Below are positions 27,031 to 36,759 of a stretch of 64,000 nucleotides of DNA, one piece after another (the stretch's first letter is position 1; each line of letters begins with the position of its first letter). Made by a program: the position numbers and the translations under genes. The notes under the pieces are model-generated. The model was not told where the DNA came from. It ran no database searches and saw only the letters and a list, made by a program, of their open reading frames with translations. The stretch is from Burkholderiales bacterium (GTDB lineage: Bacteria > Pseudomonadota > Gammaproteobacteria > Burkholderiales > Burkholderiaceae_C): the NCBI GenBank assembly GCA_947453625.1, contig CANGHK010000009.1, positions 48,057-112,056 of the forward strand. Direction: 5' to 3'.

Positions 27031-28002
27031 ATGCCCCCCAAAATCCTCCGGCTCAACGGCGCGGCGCTGGTCGGCGGCGATCCCGCGCAAGCCGCCACCG
27101 CGCCCAAGGTCACGCCGCTGCACCGCGTCGCACCCGAAGCCAAGGTCAAAGGACTGGCGCTGAAGCTGCGCGGCATCGCCAAGGCCTACGGCGAACGCCA
27201 GGTGCTCAAGGACATCGCCCTGGACATCGCGCCGGGCGAGTTCGTCGCCATCGTCGGGCGCAGCGGCTGCGGCAAGAGCACGCTGCTGCGGCTGCTGGCC
27301 CAGCTGGAACAGGCCGGCGCCGGCACGGTGACCGCCGACGGCGGCGACACGCTGGCCCAGCACCGCGAGGACATCCGCATCATGTTCCAGGATGCGCGCC
27401 TGCTGCCCTGGAAGACCGTGCTGGACAACATCGCGCTCGGCCTGGATGACCGCCCCCGAGACGCCTCCGGCGTCGCCCCCCCGAGGGGGTTCGGCCGCCT
27501 TGGGGCGGCCCTGCAGCGGCCGGGAAAGGACGCCAGGGACCGCGCCCGCGAGGCGCTGGCCCAGGTCGGCCTGGCTGACCGCGCCGGCGACTGGCCGGCG
27601 GTGCTGTCGGGTGGCCAGCGCCAGCGCGTGGCGCTGGCGCGCGCGCTGGTGCATGCGCCGCGCCTGCTGCTGCTCGACGAGCCGCTGGGGGCGCTGGACG
27701 CGCTGACGCGCATCGAGATGCACCGCCTGATCGAGTCGCTGTGGCAACGCCACGGCTTCACCGCCTTGCTGGTGACGCACGACGTGGCCGAAGCGGTGGC
27801 GGTGGCCGACCGGGTGCTGCTGATCGAGGACCAGCAGGTGGCGCTGGACCAGCGCATCGACCTGCAGCGCCCGCGCGTGCATGGCTCACCGGCCTTTGCA
27901 CGCTACGAGGGTGAGATCCTCGGCCGCGTGCTGCAGCGCCCGGCCTTGCATCCGCCGGCGGCCGAGCCGCTGCCACTGTCGAGCCTGCGCTTCGCGATCT
28001 GA
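27031..28002 (+). CDS. ssuB: Aliphatic sulfonate ABC transporter ATP-binding protein
   Basis: A 323-residue ATPase with Walker [11 protein letters not shown]-loop [18 protein letters not shown], signature LSGGQRQRV, Walker [17 protein letters not shown] and switch His in [10 protein letters not shown]. The DARLLPW segment is characteristic of SsuB/TauB. Between NIALGL and the [11 protein letters not shown] helix there are about 25 extra residues (from residue 140), encoded by the same dispersed repeat as in ssuD. A 40-residue N-terminal extension precedes the ABC domain. Confidence 0.94.
   Translation: MPPKILRLNGAALVGGDPAQAATAPKVTPLHRVAPEAKVKGLALKLRGIAKAYGERQVLKDIALDIAPGEFVAIVGRSGCGKSTLLRLLAQLEQAGAGTVTADGGDTLAQHREDIRIMFQDARLLPWKTVLDNIALGLDDRPRDASGVAPPRGFGRLGAALQRPGKDARDRAREALAQVGLADRAGDWPAVLSGGQRQRVALARALVHAPRLLLLDEPLGALDALTRIEMHRLIESLWQRHGFTALLVTHDVAEAVAVADRVLLIEDQQVALDQRIDLQRPRVHGSPAFARYEGEILGRVLQRPALHPPAAEPLPLSSLRFAI
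27454..27511 (+). repeat. GC-rich dispersed repeat inserted in frame in ssuB
   Basis: It begins CCCCGAGACGCCTCCGGCGT and ends TTGGGGCGGCCC, nearly identical to the reverse complement of 25927-25982. It lies between the Q-loop and the signature motif of the ATPase, in the helical domain, and keeps the frame. Confidence 0.85.
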
Positions 28003-28054
28003 TCCGGCCGGGCGCGCTGCAGGCCGGCCCGGCAGCCCTCGGCGCCAGGACGGC

Positions 28055-29194
28055 TCAGGCCAGCATCCCGGCCTTGCGCATCAGTTCCGCGAGAAAAGTG
28101 TCTTCGAGCGCGTAGACGCCGCGCGCGGCGCGCCAGACCAGGCTCTTGTCCTGCAGCGCCAGCAGCGCCTGCTGCACGTTGGCGGTGTCGGGCTCGAGCT
28201 TGGCAGCCGGCGCGCTCTTCAAGAGCACGGCCTTGTAGCGTTCCATCGTGTCCTGCTCGAATGGCGCGTAGTCGACGCCCGCCAAAGCCAGCACGCGCAG
28301 CACGGCTGACTGCAGCGGCGTCAGGCTGTGCACGACGCGCAGCGCTTCGGCGTTGCTGGCCTCGATCTGCTCCTGGACCAGGGCTTCCAGCCGCGCGGCG
28401 TACTCCCCTCGCTGGACCGCCACGTCAAAGATCAGCGCGTCCACCGCAGCGCCCAAGACCTCGGGCCGGAACGCCGCCTGCGCGAACCAGTCGTGCACCC
28501 GCGGCACGTCGAGCTCGTCCTTGAAGTCCAGCCGCGCGATGAACCAGGCGATGTAGTCCTTGCCCAGCGGCGGGAACGCCACCAGCGGTGCACCAAAAAA
28601 CGCCTGGTCCTTGCTGGCGCGCAGCATCGCGAGCTTGTCGCGGTTCGAGCCGGTGGCCACGATGCGCAGGCCGTGGTGGGCGCTCGAGTTCAGTTCGTCG
28701 CGCGCGGCCTTGAGCGCAAACAGCGCGTTCGATCCCGCCTCGCTGGTGATGGCGTGCTGGGCCTCGTCGATGATGAGCACGATGAGTTGCTGCGTCTCGT
28801 CCGACAGCGCCGACAAGGCCGCCGACAGCGACACACCGTCGGGCATGCCGACCCGGTCGAGGTTGAAACCCAGCCCGCCCAGCGTCACCTTGTCCATCCC
28901 GCTGGCACGCGCCAGGCGCGTGATGACGCCCTCGCGCTGGGCCAGGGCGGCCCGGATCGCGCTGATGATCACTACGCCAGGGTCGGCCGCCTTGTTCTCC
29001 CACAGGTCGGCATAGACCACCAACACGCCCATCGCCTGCAGGGCAGGACGCAGGTCCTCACGCAGAAAGGTACTCTTGCCGGTGCGCCGCGGCGCCGCAA
29101 GAAAGAGGCCCGAGCCGGACGCCGAGGTGGCCGGCGGCCGCACCAGCTTGGTGGCGATGTCCTCGGCCAGCGCGGTGCGATGAAAGACAGGCAT
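28055..29194 (-). CDS. AAA-family ATP-binding protein of unknown role
   Basis: A 379-residue P-loop ATPase with Walker A APRRTGKST near residue 34, Walker B LIVLIIDEAQ near 135 and a sensor-like IVATGSNRDK. A C-terminal region resembles a winged helix (LTPLQSAVLRVLALAGVDY through LQDKSLVWRAARGVYAL). This layout is that of ORC/Cdc6-like or ExeA-like bacterial ATPases. It has a Shine-Dalgarno (GGAG) and its own promoter. It is convergent with ssuB and unrelated to the sulfur genes, so it may be a mobile or defence-type orphan; nothing more can be said. Confidence 0.75.
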   Translation of the reverse strand: MPVFHRTALAEDIATKLVRPPATSASGSGLFLAAPRRTGKSTFLREDLRPALQAMGVLVVYADLWENKAADPGVVIISAIRAALAQREGVITRLARASGMDKVTLGGLGFNLDRVGMPDGVSLSAALSALSDETQQLIVLIIDEAQHAITSEAGSNALFALKAARDELNSSAHHGLRIVATGSNRDKLAMLRASKDQAFFGAPLVAFPPLGKDYIAWFIARLDFKDELDVPRVHDWFAQAAFRPEVLGAAVDALIFDVAVQRGEYAARLEALVQEQIEASNAEALRVVHSLTPLQSAVLRVLALAGVDYAPFEQDTMERYKAVLLKSAPAAKLEPDTANVQQALLALQDKSLVWRAARGVYALEDTFLAELMRKAGMLA

Positions 29195-29233
29195 CGGCTC
29201 TCTCCAGCCAGGCCGGCGGCCCGATTAGAGTGG

Positions 29234-29262
29234 ACTATAGCCAACTATAGAGAGCCAACCAA
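29234..29262 (-). promoter_or_regulatory. Sigma-70-like promoter of the AAA ATPase gene
   Basis: On the minus strand TTGGTT and TATAGT are separated by 17 bp, about 40 bp before the ATG at 29194. Two CTATAG hexamers, starting 10 bp apart, overlap the -10 region and could be an operator. Confidence 0.55.
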
Positions 29263-29270
29263 GTCCGCCA

Positions 29271-29322
29271 CCCTGCGGCGTCCGTCCCCCCGAGAGGGGG
29301 GAGAAACACTTGGGGCGGCCCG
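29271..29322 (+). repeat. Diverged copy of the ssuD/ssuB dispersed repeat
   Basis: CCCTGCGGCGTCCGTCCCCC, then CGAGAGGGGG and a TTGGGGCGGCCC end, match the repeat at 27454-27511 with a changed middle. This copy is intergenic. The rest of 29323-29487 shows nothing recognisable. Confidence 0.7.
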
Positions 29323-29487
29323 CGACCGGCGACGACGCCCGGCCGCGGATGAATGGCCAACTTGGCCTACCCGCTCTAGCCGGCGCGGGCGCAGGACTGC
29401 CGGCCGTTGAATAGCGACCTGAAGCTTGGCGACCTCGACCCTGCCAGCGCTGCGCGCCTCGGTCTGACAGGACGTCGGCTTCCTGCA

Positions 29488-30906
29488 TCAGCACTGCGAC
29501 GTCAGCATCTGCGCCAGGCGTTGCGCGTGCTGACGCAATTCGGGCACCGCGGTGGCTTCCCAGGCGCCCGCTTTCAACAAAGGCCCGATGTAGCGCAAGC
29601 GTTCGGCGGCACGGCCGTCGCGGTCGATCACCCGGTACTGCGCATCCACCAGCAGCCCCAGACCCAGGGCGTCGGGGCACAGCAAGCCCGTATCGAGCAG
29701 CTGACCGATCAGCAGCGAGCCGCTGCGCCGCAGGTCGCTGGTGGGCCCGGTGCAATTGACGATGGCTTGAACCCGCCGCCGCTGCAGCGTCCCGCCGCCG
29801 CGCGGGCGCAGCGTGACCTCCAGCCCGCCCTCGACGGCGCGGACCTCGGCCAACCTGGCGGCCAGGAGTTGCAGGCGATCGGCGGTCTGGAGCGCAGTGA
29901 ACCGGTCATGCGCCTGCGGCGCGCACCGATGGCGCGCCACATCCCAATGCGGCCGCAAGTGACGCAGAAAACGGGCGCGGTCGGCCAGCGACAAGCGCTG
30001 CCACAAGGCCGGCGTGTGGGCGCGCAGCGCGCCGATCACGTCGCGCCAGTCTTCGCCCCTCGCGCTTGCCCGGCGCAACTCGGCGCGCAGCGCGCGCAAG
30101 CCGCCGCGCACGGTGTCGCCCATCGCCGCCGCCAAGCTGGCGCCGTCGATCGCACCAGGAACGGCACCCGACGGGCGGTGGGATTGCGGCGCCAGGCCAC
30201 GCCGGGAGATGGCCAGCAGGCGTCCGCTGCGCGGCCCGCGGTGCAGCGCCAACGCCACGTCGACCGCGGTCAGCCCGGCACCCACCAGCAGCACGTCGTC
30301 TGCCGGCCCGATCGCCGCCAATGCGCCCGGCCGCCAGGGATCGCCGACGTAGCGGGCGCCGGCTTCGGCAACCGCCTGGGCTGACAGCGGGTCGTGTGGC
30401 GCGAAATGGCCGAAGGCCAGCACCACCGCGTCGGCGGCCAGTTTGCTGCCGTCTTGCAACTGCAGTTCGGCGCCCTGCCCCGACAAGCGGATCGCATCGA
30501 TGCGGCCCGTCACGCGGTCGAGCGTGACATCGCCGTCGCTGGCCAGTTCTGCCGTCGACAACAGCGCTTCGAGGTAGGCCCCGTAATGCCGCCGAGAAAC
30601 AAAGGCCTGCGGCTGCACCAGCGGATCGGACCATCGGCAATAGCGCAGAAAATCCTCGGGGTCTTCGGCCAGCGCGCTCATGTTGCCCGCCGGCACATTC
30701 AGCACATGGGCATTGCTGTGGGTGCCATAGGCCAAGCCGCGGGCCATGCGGCCCGATTCGTTGACCAGCACGACGCGCAGCGGCGATCGGGATTGGCGCA
30801 TCAGCTGGACCGCCGTGACGGCACCGCTGAAACCGCCGCCGACGACCACGATGGTGGGTGGCGTCGAGGCGCCCGCTGGTTCAATCATCTTGTTGTTCGC
30901 GCTCAT
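29488..30906 (-). CDS. FAD/NAD(P)-binding protein, YdhS-like
   Basis: A 472-residue flavoprotein. The N-terminal GxGxxG motif is IVVVGGGFSGAVTAVQL; the GLAYGTHSNAHVLNVPAGNM segment is the hallmark of the uncharacterised YdhS/COG4529 family. A second nucleotide motif (VLLVGAGLTAVDVALALH) follows near the middle. The ATG at 30906 is preferred to the preceding TTG. Its biochemical role is unknown. Placement between sulfonate and sulfate uptake genes may hint at a role in sulfur or redox metabolism, but that is a weak inference. Confidence 0.85.
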   Translation of the reverse strand: MSANNKMIEPAGASTPPTIVVVGGGFSGAVTAVQLMRQSRSPLRVVLVNESGRMARGLAYGTHSNAHVLNVPAGNMSALAEDPEDFLRYCRWSDPLVQPQAFVSRRHYGAYLEALLSTAELASDGDVTLDRVTGRIDAIRLSGQGAELQLQDGSKLAADAVVLAFGHFAPHDPLSAQAVAEAGARYVGDPWRPGALAAIGPADDVLLVGAGLTAVDVALALHRGPRSGRLLAISRRGLAPQSHRPSGAVPGAIDGASLAAAMGDTVRGGLRALRAELRRASARGEDWRDVIGALRAHTPALWQRLSLADRARFLRHLRPHWDVARHRCAPQAHDRFTALQTADRLQLLAARLAEVRAVEGGLEVTLRPRGGGTLQRRRVQAIVNCTGPTSDLRRSGSLLIGQLLDTGLLCPDALGLGLLVDAQYRVIDRDGRAAERLRYIGPLLKAGAWEATAVPELRQHAQRLAQMLTSQC

Positions 30907-31056
30907 CAAGCGGCAGTCCCTGATCGTTGGAAGACCCGGGAATCTTAGGCGGCAGTGGCGTGTTGGCCACCGTGACGCAAGCCAATCGCAGCGCGTCGCA
31001 TGGCTTGGCGTGCGTTGTTCACGCCTGGCCCGCCAAGGCCCATCAGCGTCACGCTG

Positions 31057-31177
31057 TGGCAGGTCCGCGAGATCATCGAAGGCCAGGTCGTCAGCGAGAT
31101 CGATGTTGAAACCCCTGCCGGGCTGATCGCCAGGTCCGTCATCACCACCCGCTCGATCAAGGCGCTGGGCCCGGTGG
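31057..31177 (+). pseudogene. TOBE-domain fragment (molybdate-type)
   Basis: The frame reads VREIIEGQVVSEIDVETPAG followed by RSVITTRSIKALG, which fits one TOBE repeat of molybdate-binding proteins. The expected C-terminal part is absent: after LGPVVDKDM the sequence is no longer TOBE-like. With no clear start and only one repeat it looks like a gene remnant. Confidence 0.5.
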
Positions 31178-31282
31178 TGGACAAGGACATGCTGGGTGAT
31201 TGCGGCGGAGCAGCGCCTGGCGCGCGCGAGGCGGCCGGCGCTGGCCGGCTTCAGCGAATGGCGGTTTGCGGTCTGAAGCCTC

Positions 31283-31298
31283 GCTTACTCGTTTTTCG
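31283..31298 (+). promoter_or_regulatory. Sulfur-regulon motif upstream of the sulfate importer
   Basis: GCTTACTCGTTTTTCG lies 90 bp before the sbp start and matches GCTTATGCGTTTTTCG at 36383-36398 in 14 of 16 positions. It is a candidate CysB-type binding or activation site. Confidence 0.5.
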
Positions 31299-31388
31299 CA
31301 TGAACAAGCGCGCAAGTCTTCGTTTGCCTCAGGGGCGCGGCTGCCTAGCATCTGCAACCATCACCTCCTGACGCCCCGCGCCCAAGCC

Positions 31389-32408
31389 ATGAACCCTCAC
31401 CTGATCCGCCGCACCGCCCTGGCCGCGCTGGTCGCCCTGTCGTTGGCCGCCGCCAGCGTTGCCGCAATCGCCAAGGACATCACGCTGCTCAACGTGTCCT
31501 ATGACCCGACACGCGAGCTGTATGTCGACTTCAACAAGGCTTTCGCCAAGCAATGGCGGGCCAAGACCGGCGACAACGTGATCGTCAGGCAGAGCCACGG
31601 CGGCTCGGGCAAGCAGGCGCGCTCGGTGATCGACGGGCTGGAAGCCGATGTCGTGACGCTGGCGCTGGCCTACGACATCGACGAACTGGCCGAGAAAGCC
31701 AAACTGATCCCCGCCGACTGGCAGAAGCGCCTCAAGCACAACAGCGCGCCGTACACCAGCACCATCGTGTTCCTGGTGCGCAAGGGCAACCCCAAGGCGA
31801 TCAAGGACTGGGATGACCTGATCAAGCCTGGCGTCGCGGTGATCACGCCCAACCCCAAGACCTCGGGCGGCGCGCGCTGGAACTACCTCGCGGCCTGGGG
31901 CTATGCGCTGAAGAAATATGGCTCGGAGGCGAAGGCGCAGGAGTTCGTCGGCAAGATCCTGGCCAACGTGCCGGTGCTCGACACCGGCGCACGCGGCTCG
32001 ACCACCACCTTCGTCGAGCGCGGCATCGGCGACGTGCTGCTGGCCTGGGAGAACGAGGCCTTGCTGGCGCAAAAGGAACTCGGCCCGGACAAGTTCGACA
32101 TCGTCGCGCCCAGCCTGTCCATCCTGGCCGAACCCCCGGTGACCGTCGTCGACAAGGTGGTCGACAAGCGCGGCACCCGCGCGGTAGCGCAGGCCTACCT
32201 GGAATTCCTGTACAGCGCCGAAGGCCAGGACATCGCCGGCCAGAACTACTACCGGCCGATCGACCCGACGGCCGCGGCCAAGTTCGCCAAGCAATACCCC
32301 AAGGTCAATCTGTTCACGATAGACGAGGTGTTCGGCGGCTGGGCCAAGGCGCAGAAGGCGCACTTCGCCGACGGCGGCAGCTTCGACAAGATCTACACCC
32401 TGAAGTAA
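31389..32408 (+). CDS. sbp: Sulfate/thiosulfate-binding periplasmic protein
   Basis: A 339-residue binding protein; the ATG at 31389 opens a signal peptide ending near AIAK. Family signatures are [40 protein letters not shown] and [20 protein letters not shown], which include the sulfate-contacting residues. It heads the sbp-cysT-cysW-cysA cluster. A conserved 16-bp motif precedes it. Confidence 0.96.
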   Translation: MNPHLIRRTALAALVALSLAAASVAAIAKDITLLNVSYDPTRELYVDFNKAFAKQWRAKTGDNVIVRQSHGGSGKQARSVIDGLEADVVTLALAYDIDELAEKAKLIPADWQKRLKHNSAPYTSTIVFLVRKGNPKAIKDWDDLIKPGVAVITPNPKTSGGARWNYLAAWGYALKKYGSEAKAQEFVGKILANVPVLDTGARGSTTTFVERGIGDVLLAWENEALLAQKELGPDKFDIVAPSLSILAEPPVTVVDKVVDKRGTRAVAQAYLEFLYSAEGQDIAGQNYYRPIDPTAAAKFAKQYPKVNLFTIDEVFGGWAKAQKAHFADGGSFDKIYTLK

Positions 32409-32435
32409 GCGTTCATCGCACCCGTCGAGCTGACC

Positions 32436-33269
32436 ATGTTCCTGCGCCGCACCCTGCTCAAGCAGCACAGCGTCCTGCCCGGTTTCGACCTGGCGCTGGG
32501 CTTCACGCTGCTCTACCTGGGCTTCATCGTGCTGATCCCGCTGTCGGCGGCCTTCCTCAAGACCTTCACGATGACCTGGCCGGCGTTCTGGGACGCCGTG
32601 ACCACGCCGCGCGTGCTGGCCAGCTACCGGCTGACTTTCGGCGCCTCGCTGGCCGCCGCGCTGCTCAACGCCTTCTTCGGCCTGATCGTGGCCTGGGTGC
32701 TGGTGCGCTACGAGTTTCCGGCGCGGCGTTTCATCGACGCGCTGGTCGACCTGCCGTTTGCGCTGCCCACCGCGGTGGCCGGCATCGCGCTGACCGCGCT
32801 GTACTCGCAGAACGGCTGGATAGGCCAGCACCTGCCGTTCAAGGTCAGCTTCACGCCGATCGGGGTGTTCGTCGCACTCACCTTCATCGGCCTGCCCTTC
32901 GTCGTGCGCACGCTGCAGCCGGTGCTCGAAGAACTGCACAAGGAACTGGAAGAAGCCGCCGCCACGCTGGGCGCCGACCGCTGGCAGACTTTCCGCCATG
33001 TGCTGTTCCCCATCCTGTCGCCGGCGCTGCTGACCGGTTTTGCACTCGCCTTCGCCCGCGCGCTGGGTGAATACGGCAGCGTGATCTTCATCGCCGGCAA
33101 CATGCCCATGGTCAGCGAGATCACGCCGCTGCTGATCATCACCAAGCTCGAGCAGTACGACTACGCCGGCGCAACCGCGATCGCGGTGGTGATGCTGGTG
33201 GCCGCCTTCGTGCTGCTGCTGGCGATCAACGGCCTGCAGGCCTGGACGCGCAAGCGCCAAGGAAGATGA
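32436..33269 (+). CDS. cysT: Sulfate/thiosulfate ABC transporter permease
   Basis: A 277-residue permease starting 27 bp after sbp. The order of segments ([39 protein letters not shown], coupling loop [19 protein letters not shown]) is that of CysT/CysU. Its stop overlaps the cysW start. With CysW it forms the membrane channel for sulfate and thiosulfate. Confidence 0.96.
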   Translation: MFLRRTLLKQHSVLPGFDLALGFTLLYLGFIVLIPLSAAFLKTFTMTWPAFWDAVTTPRVLASYRLTFGASLAAALLNAFFGLIVAWVLVRYEFPARRFIDALVDLPFALPTAVAGIALTALYSQNGWIGQHLPFKVSFTPIGVFVALTFIGLPFVVRTLQPVLEELHKELEEAAATLGADRWQTFRHVLFPILSPALLTGFALAFARALGEYGSVIFIAGNMPMVSEITPLLIITKLEQYDYAGATAIAVVMLVAAFVLLLAINGLQAWTRKRQGR

Positions 33270-34213
33270 TGACGACGGACACCACCACCTTGCCCAGCCC
33301 CATTCCTGCCGCCGCCGCGGCGGCCTCGCGCCACGCCGCAGCGCCCCGTCTGCGCGCCGCCAACGCCGAACCCGCCTGGGTCAAGTGGAGCCTGATCGCC
33401 GCGGCGCTGGCCTTCCTGACCTTCTTCCTGTTCATCCCGCTGGCGCTAGTCTTCGCCGAGGCCTTCAAGAAGGGCTGGGCGGTCTACCTGGCCGCAGTCA
33501 CCGAGCCCGACGCGCTGGAGGCGATCAAGCTGACGCTGATCGCCGCGGTGATCGCTGTGCCTATGAACTTGGTATTCGGCTTGGCCGCGGCCTGGTGCAT
33601 CGCCAAGTTCGAGTTCCACGGCAAGAACGTGCTGCTGACGCTGATCGACCTGCCGTTCTCGGTCAGCCCGGTGATCTCGGGCCTGATCTACGTGCTGGTG
33701 TTCGGCCTGCAGGGCTGGTTCGGCCAGACTTGGGCGGGAGAACTGCTGCGCGACCATGACCTGAAGGTGATCTTCGCGGTGCCGGGCATCGTGCTGGCCA
33801 CCGTCTTCGTCACCTTCCCCTTCGTCGCGCGCGAGCTGATCCCGCTGATGCAGGCCCAGGGTACCGAACAGGAAGAAGCCGCCCGCGTGCTGGGCGCCAA
33901 CGGCTGGCAGATATTGCGCCGCATCACGCTGCCCAACGTCAAGTGGGCGCTGCTCTACGGCGTGATCCTGTGCAATGCGCGGGCCATGGGCGAGTTCGGC
34001 GCCGTCAGCGTGGTCTCGGGCCATATCCGCGGCCAGACCAACACCATGCCGCTGCACATCGAGATCCTCTACAACGAATACCAGTTCGCCGCGGCGTTTG
34101 CGGTGGCCTCGCTGCTGGCGCTGCTGGCCCTGGTGACGCTGAGCCTGAAGTACGCCGTCGAACAACGCGTCAAGGCGCAGAAGCGTGCCGCCAGCGGCGA
34201 ACGGAGTGAATGA
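33266..34213 (+). CDS. cysW: Sulfate/thiosulfate ABC transporter permease
   Basis: A 315-residue permease. Two adjacent ATG codons (33266, 33269) overlap the cysT stop; either may be used. An alanine-rich cytosolic N-terminus of about 35 residues precedes the first helix. The [20 protein letters not shown] segment and the coupling loop [20 protein letters not shown], then [20 protein letters not shown], identify CysW. Confidence 0.96.
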   Translation: MMTTDTTTLPSPIPAAAAAASRHAAAPRLRAANAEPAWVKWSLIAAALAFLTFFLFIPLALVFAEAFKKGWAVYLAAVTEPDALEAIKLTLIAAVIAVPMNLVFGLAAAWCIAKFEFHGKNVLLTLIDLPFSVSPVISGLIYVLVFGLQGWFGQTWAGELLRDHDLKVIFAVPGIVLATVFVTFPFVARELIPLMQAQGTEQEEAARVLGANGWQILRRITLPNVKWALLYGVILCNARAMGEFGAVSVVSGHIRGQTNTMPLHIEILYNEYQFAAAFAVASLLALLALVTLSLKYAVEQRVKAQKRAASGERSE

Positions 34214-34216
34214 GCC

Positions 34217-35302
34217 ATGAGTATTGAAGTCAGAAACCTCAACAAGCGCTTCGGCAGCACCGTCGTCTGCGACAACCTGAACCTCGACATCCCCGACGGC
34301 GAGCTGGTGGCGCTGCTGGGGCCGTCGGGCTCGGGCAAGACCAGCCTGCTGCGCATCATCGCCGGGCTGGAGGCACCCGATTCGGGCAGCGTGCTGTTCC
34401 ACGGCGAGGACGCCACCCACACCGATGTGCGCGAGCGCCAGGTCGGCTTCGTGTTCCAGCATTACGCGCTGTTCCCGCAGATGACGATCTTCGAGAACGT
34501 CGCCTTCGGGCTGCGTGTGCGGCCTAAGGCCACGCGGCCGGCCGACCGAGAGATCAAGGCCAAGGTGACCGACCTGCTCAAGCTGGTGCAGTTGGACTGG
34601 ATCGCCGACCGCTACCCGCACCAGTTGTCGGGCGGCCAGCGCCAGCGCATCGCGCTGGCCCGGGCGCTGGCGGTCGAGCCCAAGGTGTTGCTGCTCGACG
34701 AACCCTTTGGTGCGCTCGACGCCAAGGTGCGCAAGGAGTTGCGGCGCTGGCTGCGCCGGTTGCACGACGAGATGCATGTCACCAGCGTCTTCGTCACCCA
34801 CGACCAGGACGAGGCGATGGAGGTCTCCGACCGCATCGTCGTGATGAACAAGGGCCGCATCGAGCAGGTGGGCACACCCGACGCCGTCTACGACCACCCG
34901 GCCACACCCTTCGTGCTGCAGTTTCTGGGCGACGTCAACCTGTTCCACGGCCGCACCGGCCACTTGTCGAATTCGCCCGGCGGCGCGGCGGTGGATGCCG
35001 CGGTCGACGACGTGCACTATGTGCGCCCGCATGAGCTGGAGGTGGTGGGCGTGGCCGACGAACACACCTGGGGCGCCGAGCTGTCGCAGGCGCTGACGCT
35101 GGGGCCGGTGACCCGGCTGGAGTTCAAGCGCGACGACGGCAGCTATGTCGACGTCGAGTTGCCACGCGCGAGCTGGCAGCAATTGCGCCAGACGCTGCAG
35201 CTGTTGCCCGGGTCGCGTGCCTTTCTGAAGCCGCGCCGCGTCACCCGCTTCGTCGGGGGCAGCGAGACGCAGGTGCTGGACGGTCCGCGGGCCGCGACCT
35301 GA
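34217..35302 (+). CDS. cysA: Sulfate/thiosulfate ABC transporter ATP-binding protein
   Basis: A 361-residue ATPase starting 4 bp after cysW. It has Walker [11 protein letters not shown]-loop [18 protein letters not shown], signature LSGGQRQRI, Walker [17 protein letters not shown] and switch His in [12 protein letters not shown]. The C-terminal TOBE-like domain contains YVRPHELEV. It completes the sulfate permease. Confidence 0.96.
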   Translation: MSIEVRNLNKRFGSTVVCDNLNLDIPDGELVALLGPSGSGKTSLLRIIAGLEAPDSGSVLFHGEDATHTDVRERQVGFVFQHYALFPQMTIFENVAFGLRVRPKATRPADREIKAKVTDLLKLVQLDWIADRYPHQLSGGQRQRIALARALAVEPKVLLLDEPFGALDAKVRKELRRWLRRLHDEMHVTSVFVTHDQDEAMEVSDRIVVMNKGRIEQVGTPDAVYDHPATPFVLQFLGDVNLFHGRTGHLSNSPGGAAVDAAVDDVHYVRPHELEVVGVADEHTWGAELSQALTLGPVTRLEFKRDDGSYVDVELPRASWQQLRQTLQLLPGSRAFLKPRRVTRFVGGSETQVLDGPRAAT

Positions 35303-35338
35303 GGCGCAACTGCGACCAAGCGCCTGGCGGCGCGCCAG

Positions 35339-36295
35339 CTAGATGTCGAAATCCTGGCCCGGCGCCGATTGCAGCGCCCGCTGCACCAGCGGCTGCGTCA
35401 GTGGCGGTGCGAAGGTGGTGATGAAGGCGTAGACATAGTCGCGCAGATAACTGCCGCGCCGGATCGCGAGCCGGGTCATGTTGGCCGCAAACAGGTGGCG
35501 GGCATCGAGGGCCCGCAGGTGCAGGTCGCGTTCGTCGTCGAAGGCGATGGCCGCGACGATGCCCACGCCCATGCCGAGCTCGACATAGGTCTTGATGACA
35601 TCGGCGTCCATCGCCACCAGCACGATCTCGGGCGTCAGCCCGGCCTTGGTGAACGCGTCGTCGATGTGCGAGCGACCGGTGTAGCCCGACTCGTAGGTGA
35701 TCAGCGGAAACTCGCTCAGCCGCTGCAGCGACACCGTTCGGCCCGCCAGACGGTCATCGTCCAGTGGATGACCCGGTGGCACGACGATGGTGTGGGTCCA
35801 GCGGTAGCAGGGCAAGGCCAGCAAATCGGCGTACTGCGCCAGCGCCTCGGTGGCGATGCCGATGTCGGCTTGGCCCTCGCGCAACATCGCCGCCACCTGC
35901 TGCGGTGTGCCCTGGTGCAAATGCAGTTGCACCAGCGGATGGTTGGCCCGGAAGTCGCGCACCGCGGCGGGCAAGGCGTAGCGCGCTTGGGAATGCGTCG
36001 CGGCAATCGTCAGCGCGCCCACGCCGCTGCGCGCGAAGTCCGCACCCGCGCGCTGCAGGTTGTCGCACTCCTGCAGCAGGCGCTCGACGATGGGCAGCAC
36101 GGTCTCGCCCGGCGCTGTCAGCCCGGTCAGGCGCTTGCCGGCCCGAACGAAGATCTCGATGCCTAGCTCGTCCTCGAGTTCCCGGATCTGCCGGCTCACG
36201 CCAGGCTGCGAGGTGTGCAGGACCGCCGCCACCTCGGTGAGGTTGAAGCCCTGGCGTATGGCCTCGCGCACGGAGCGCAGTTGCTGAAAGTTCAC
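35339..36295 (-). CDS. cysB: LysR-family CysB/Cbl-type sulfur regulator
   Basis: A 318-residue regulator with the CysB-type start MNFQQLRSVREAIRQGFNLT, a helix-turn-helix covering TEVAAVLHTSQPGVSRQIRE, and an inducer-binding domain with TTHSQ-equivalent AATHSQARYALP and the ITYESGYTGRSHID segment. CysB and Cbl activate sulfate and sulfonate assimilation when reduced sulfur is scarce and respond to N-acetylserine or adenylyl sulfate. It is convergent with cysA. Whether it is orthologous to CysB or to Cbl/SsuR cannot be decided from sequence alone. Confidence 0.9.
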   Translation of the reverse strand: MNFQQLRSVREAIRQGFNLTEVAAVLHTSQPGVSRQIRELEDELGIEIFVRAGKRLTGLTAPGETVLPIVERLLQECDNLQRAGADFARSGVGALTIAATHSQARYALPAAVRDFRANHPLVQLHLHQGTPQQVAAMLREGQADIGIATEALAQYADLLALPCYRWTHTIVVPPGHPLDDDRLAGRTVSLQRLSEFPLITYESGYTGRSHIDDAFTKAGLTPEIVLVAMDADVIKTYVELGMGVGIVAAIAFDDERDLHLRALDARHLFAANMTRLAIRRGSYLRDYVYAFITTFAPPLTQPLVQRALQSAPGQDFDI

Positions 36296-36382
36296 GGTGG
36301 GCAGCGGCCATGGGCCGGCGGAGGGGTTGGCCTGCCATTGTTCCGCCGCCAGTCAGCGCAAAGAACGATTCATTTCCATGAT

Positions 36383-36398
36383 GCTTATGCGTTTTTCG
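36383..36398 (+). promoter_or_regulatory. Sulfur-regulon motif upstream of the CysB-type gene
   Basis: GCTTATGCGTTTTTCG lies 88 bp upstream of the regulator start and is the partner of the motif upstream of sbp. Autoregulation by the CysB-type protein is the simplest reading. Confidence 0.5.
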
Positions 36399-36713
36399 TT
36401 TATTGAAAGGTCTACCTCGTCAGAAGACGACTCGTCCTGAGTCGGACTTCATGCCGGCACGGTGGTTGGACCGAGGTCAAGGCCGAGACCTGCGACGGGA
36501 CGCTTGAGGACGGCCACTCTGCGATGGCGCTGCTGCTCTTCGCAGCGCTGAGTGATGGTGCAGAATGCTAAAATATAGTTAAATCAGTAAACAACGATAT
36601 TTTTCAGATAAATTAATATTGTCGAATCGTGCGGCCAGACATCGTTATACGCGGTCTGCTCAAATGTGCGCTTGAGGACTTGAGGGTTGCGCGTGATCGA
36701 TTGGAACAGGCGC

Positions 36714-36759
36714 CGGCAAACGGCAAACGGCAAACGGCAAACGGCAAACGGCAAACGGC
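36714..36759. repeat. Tandem heptamer repeat CGGCAAA, six copies
   Basis: Six perfect CGGCAAA units are followed by a partial CGGC. Being 7 bp, the unit shifts the reading frame with each copy gained or lost. The surrounding 36399-37261 gap is otherwise without a convincing gene. AT-rich, promoter-like sequence lies around 36565-36620. Open frames on both strands (for example 36629-37195) have no recognisable product and look accidental or decayed. Confidence 0.9.

Noticed and set aside
36714..36759. Tandem repeats as a possible CRISPR array
   Set aside because: Units are 7 bp and contiguous without spacers, and no cas gene is nearby.
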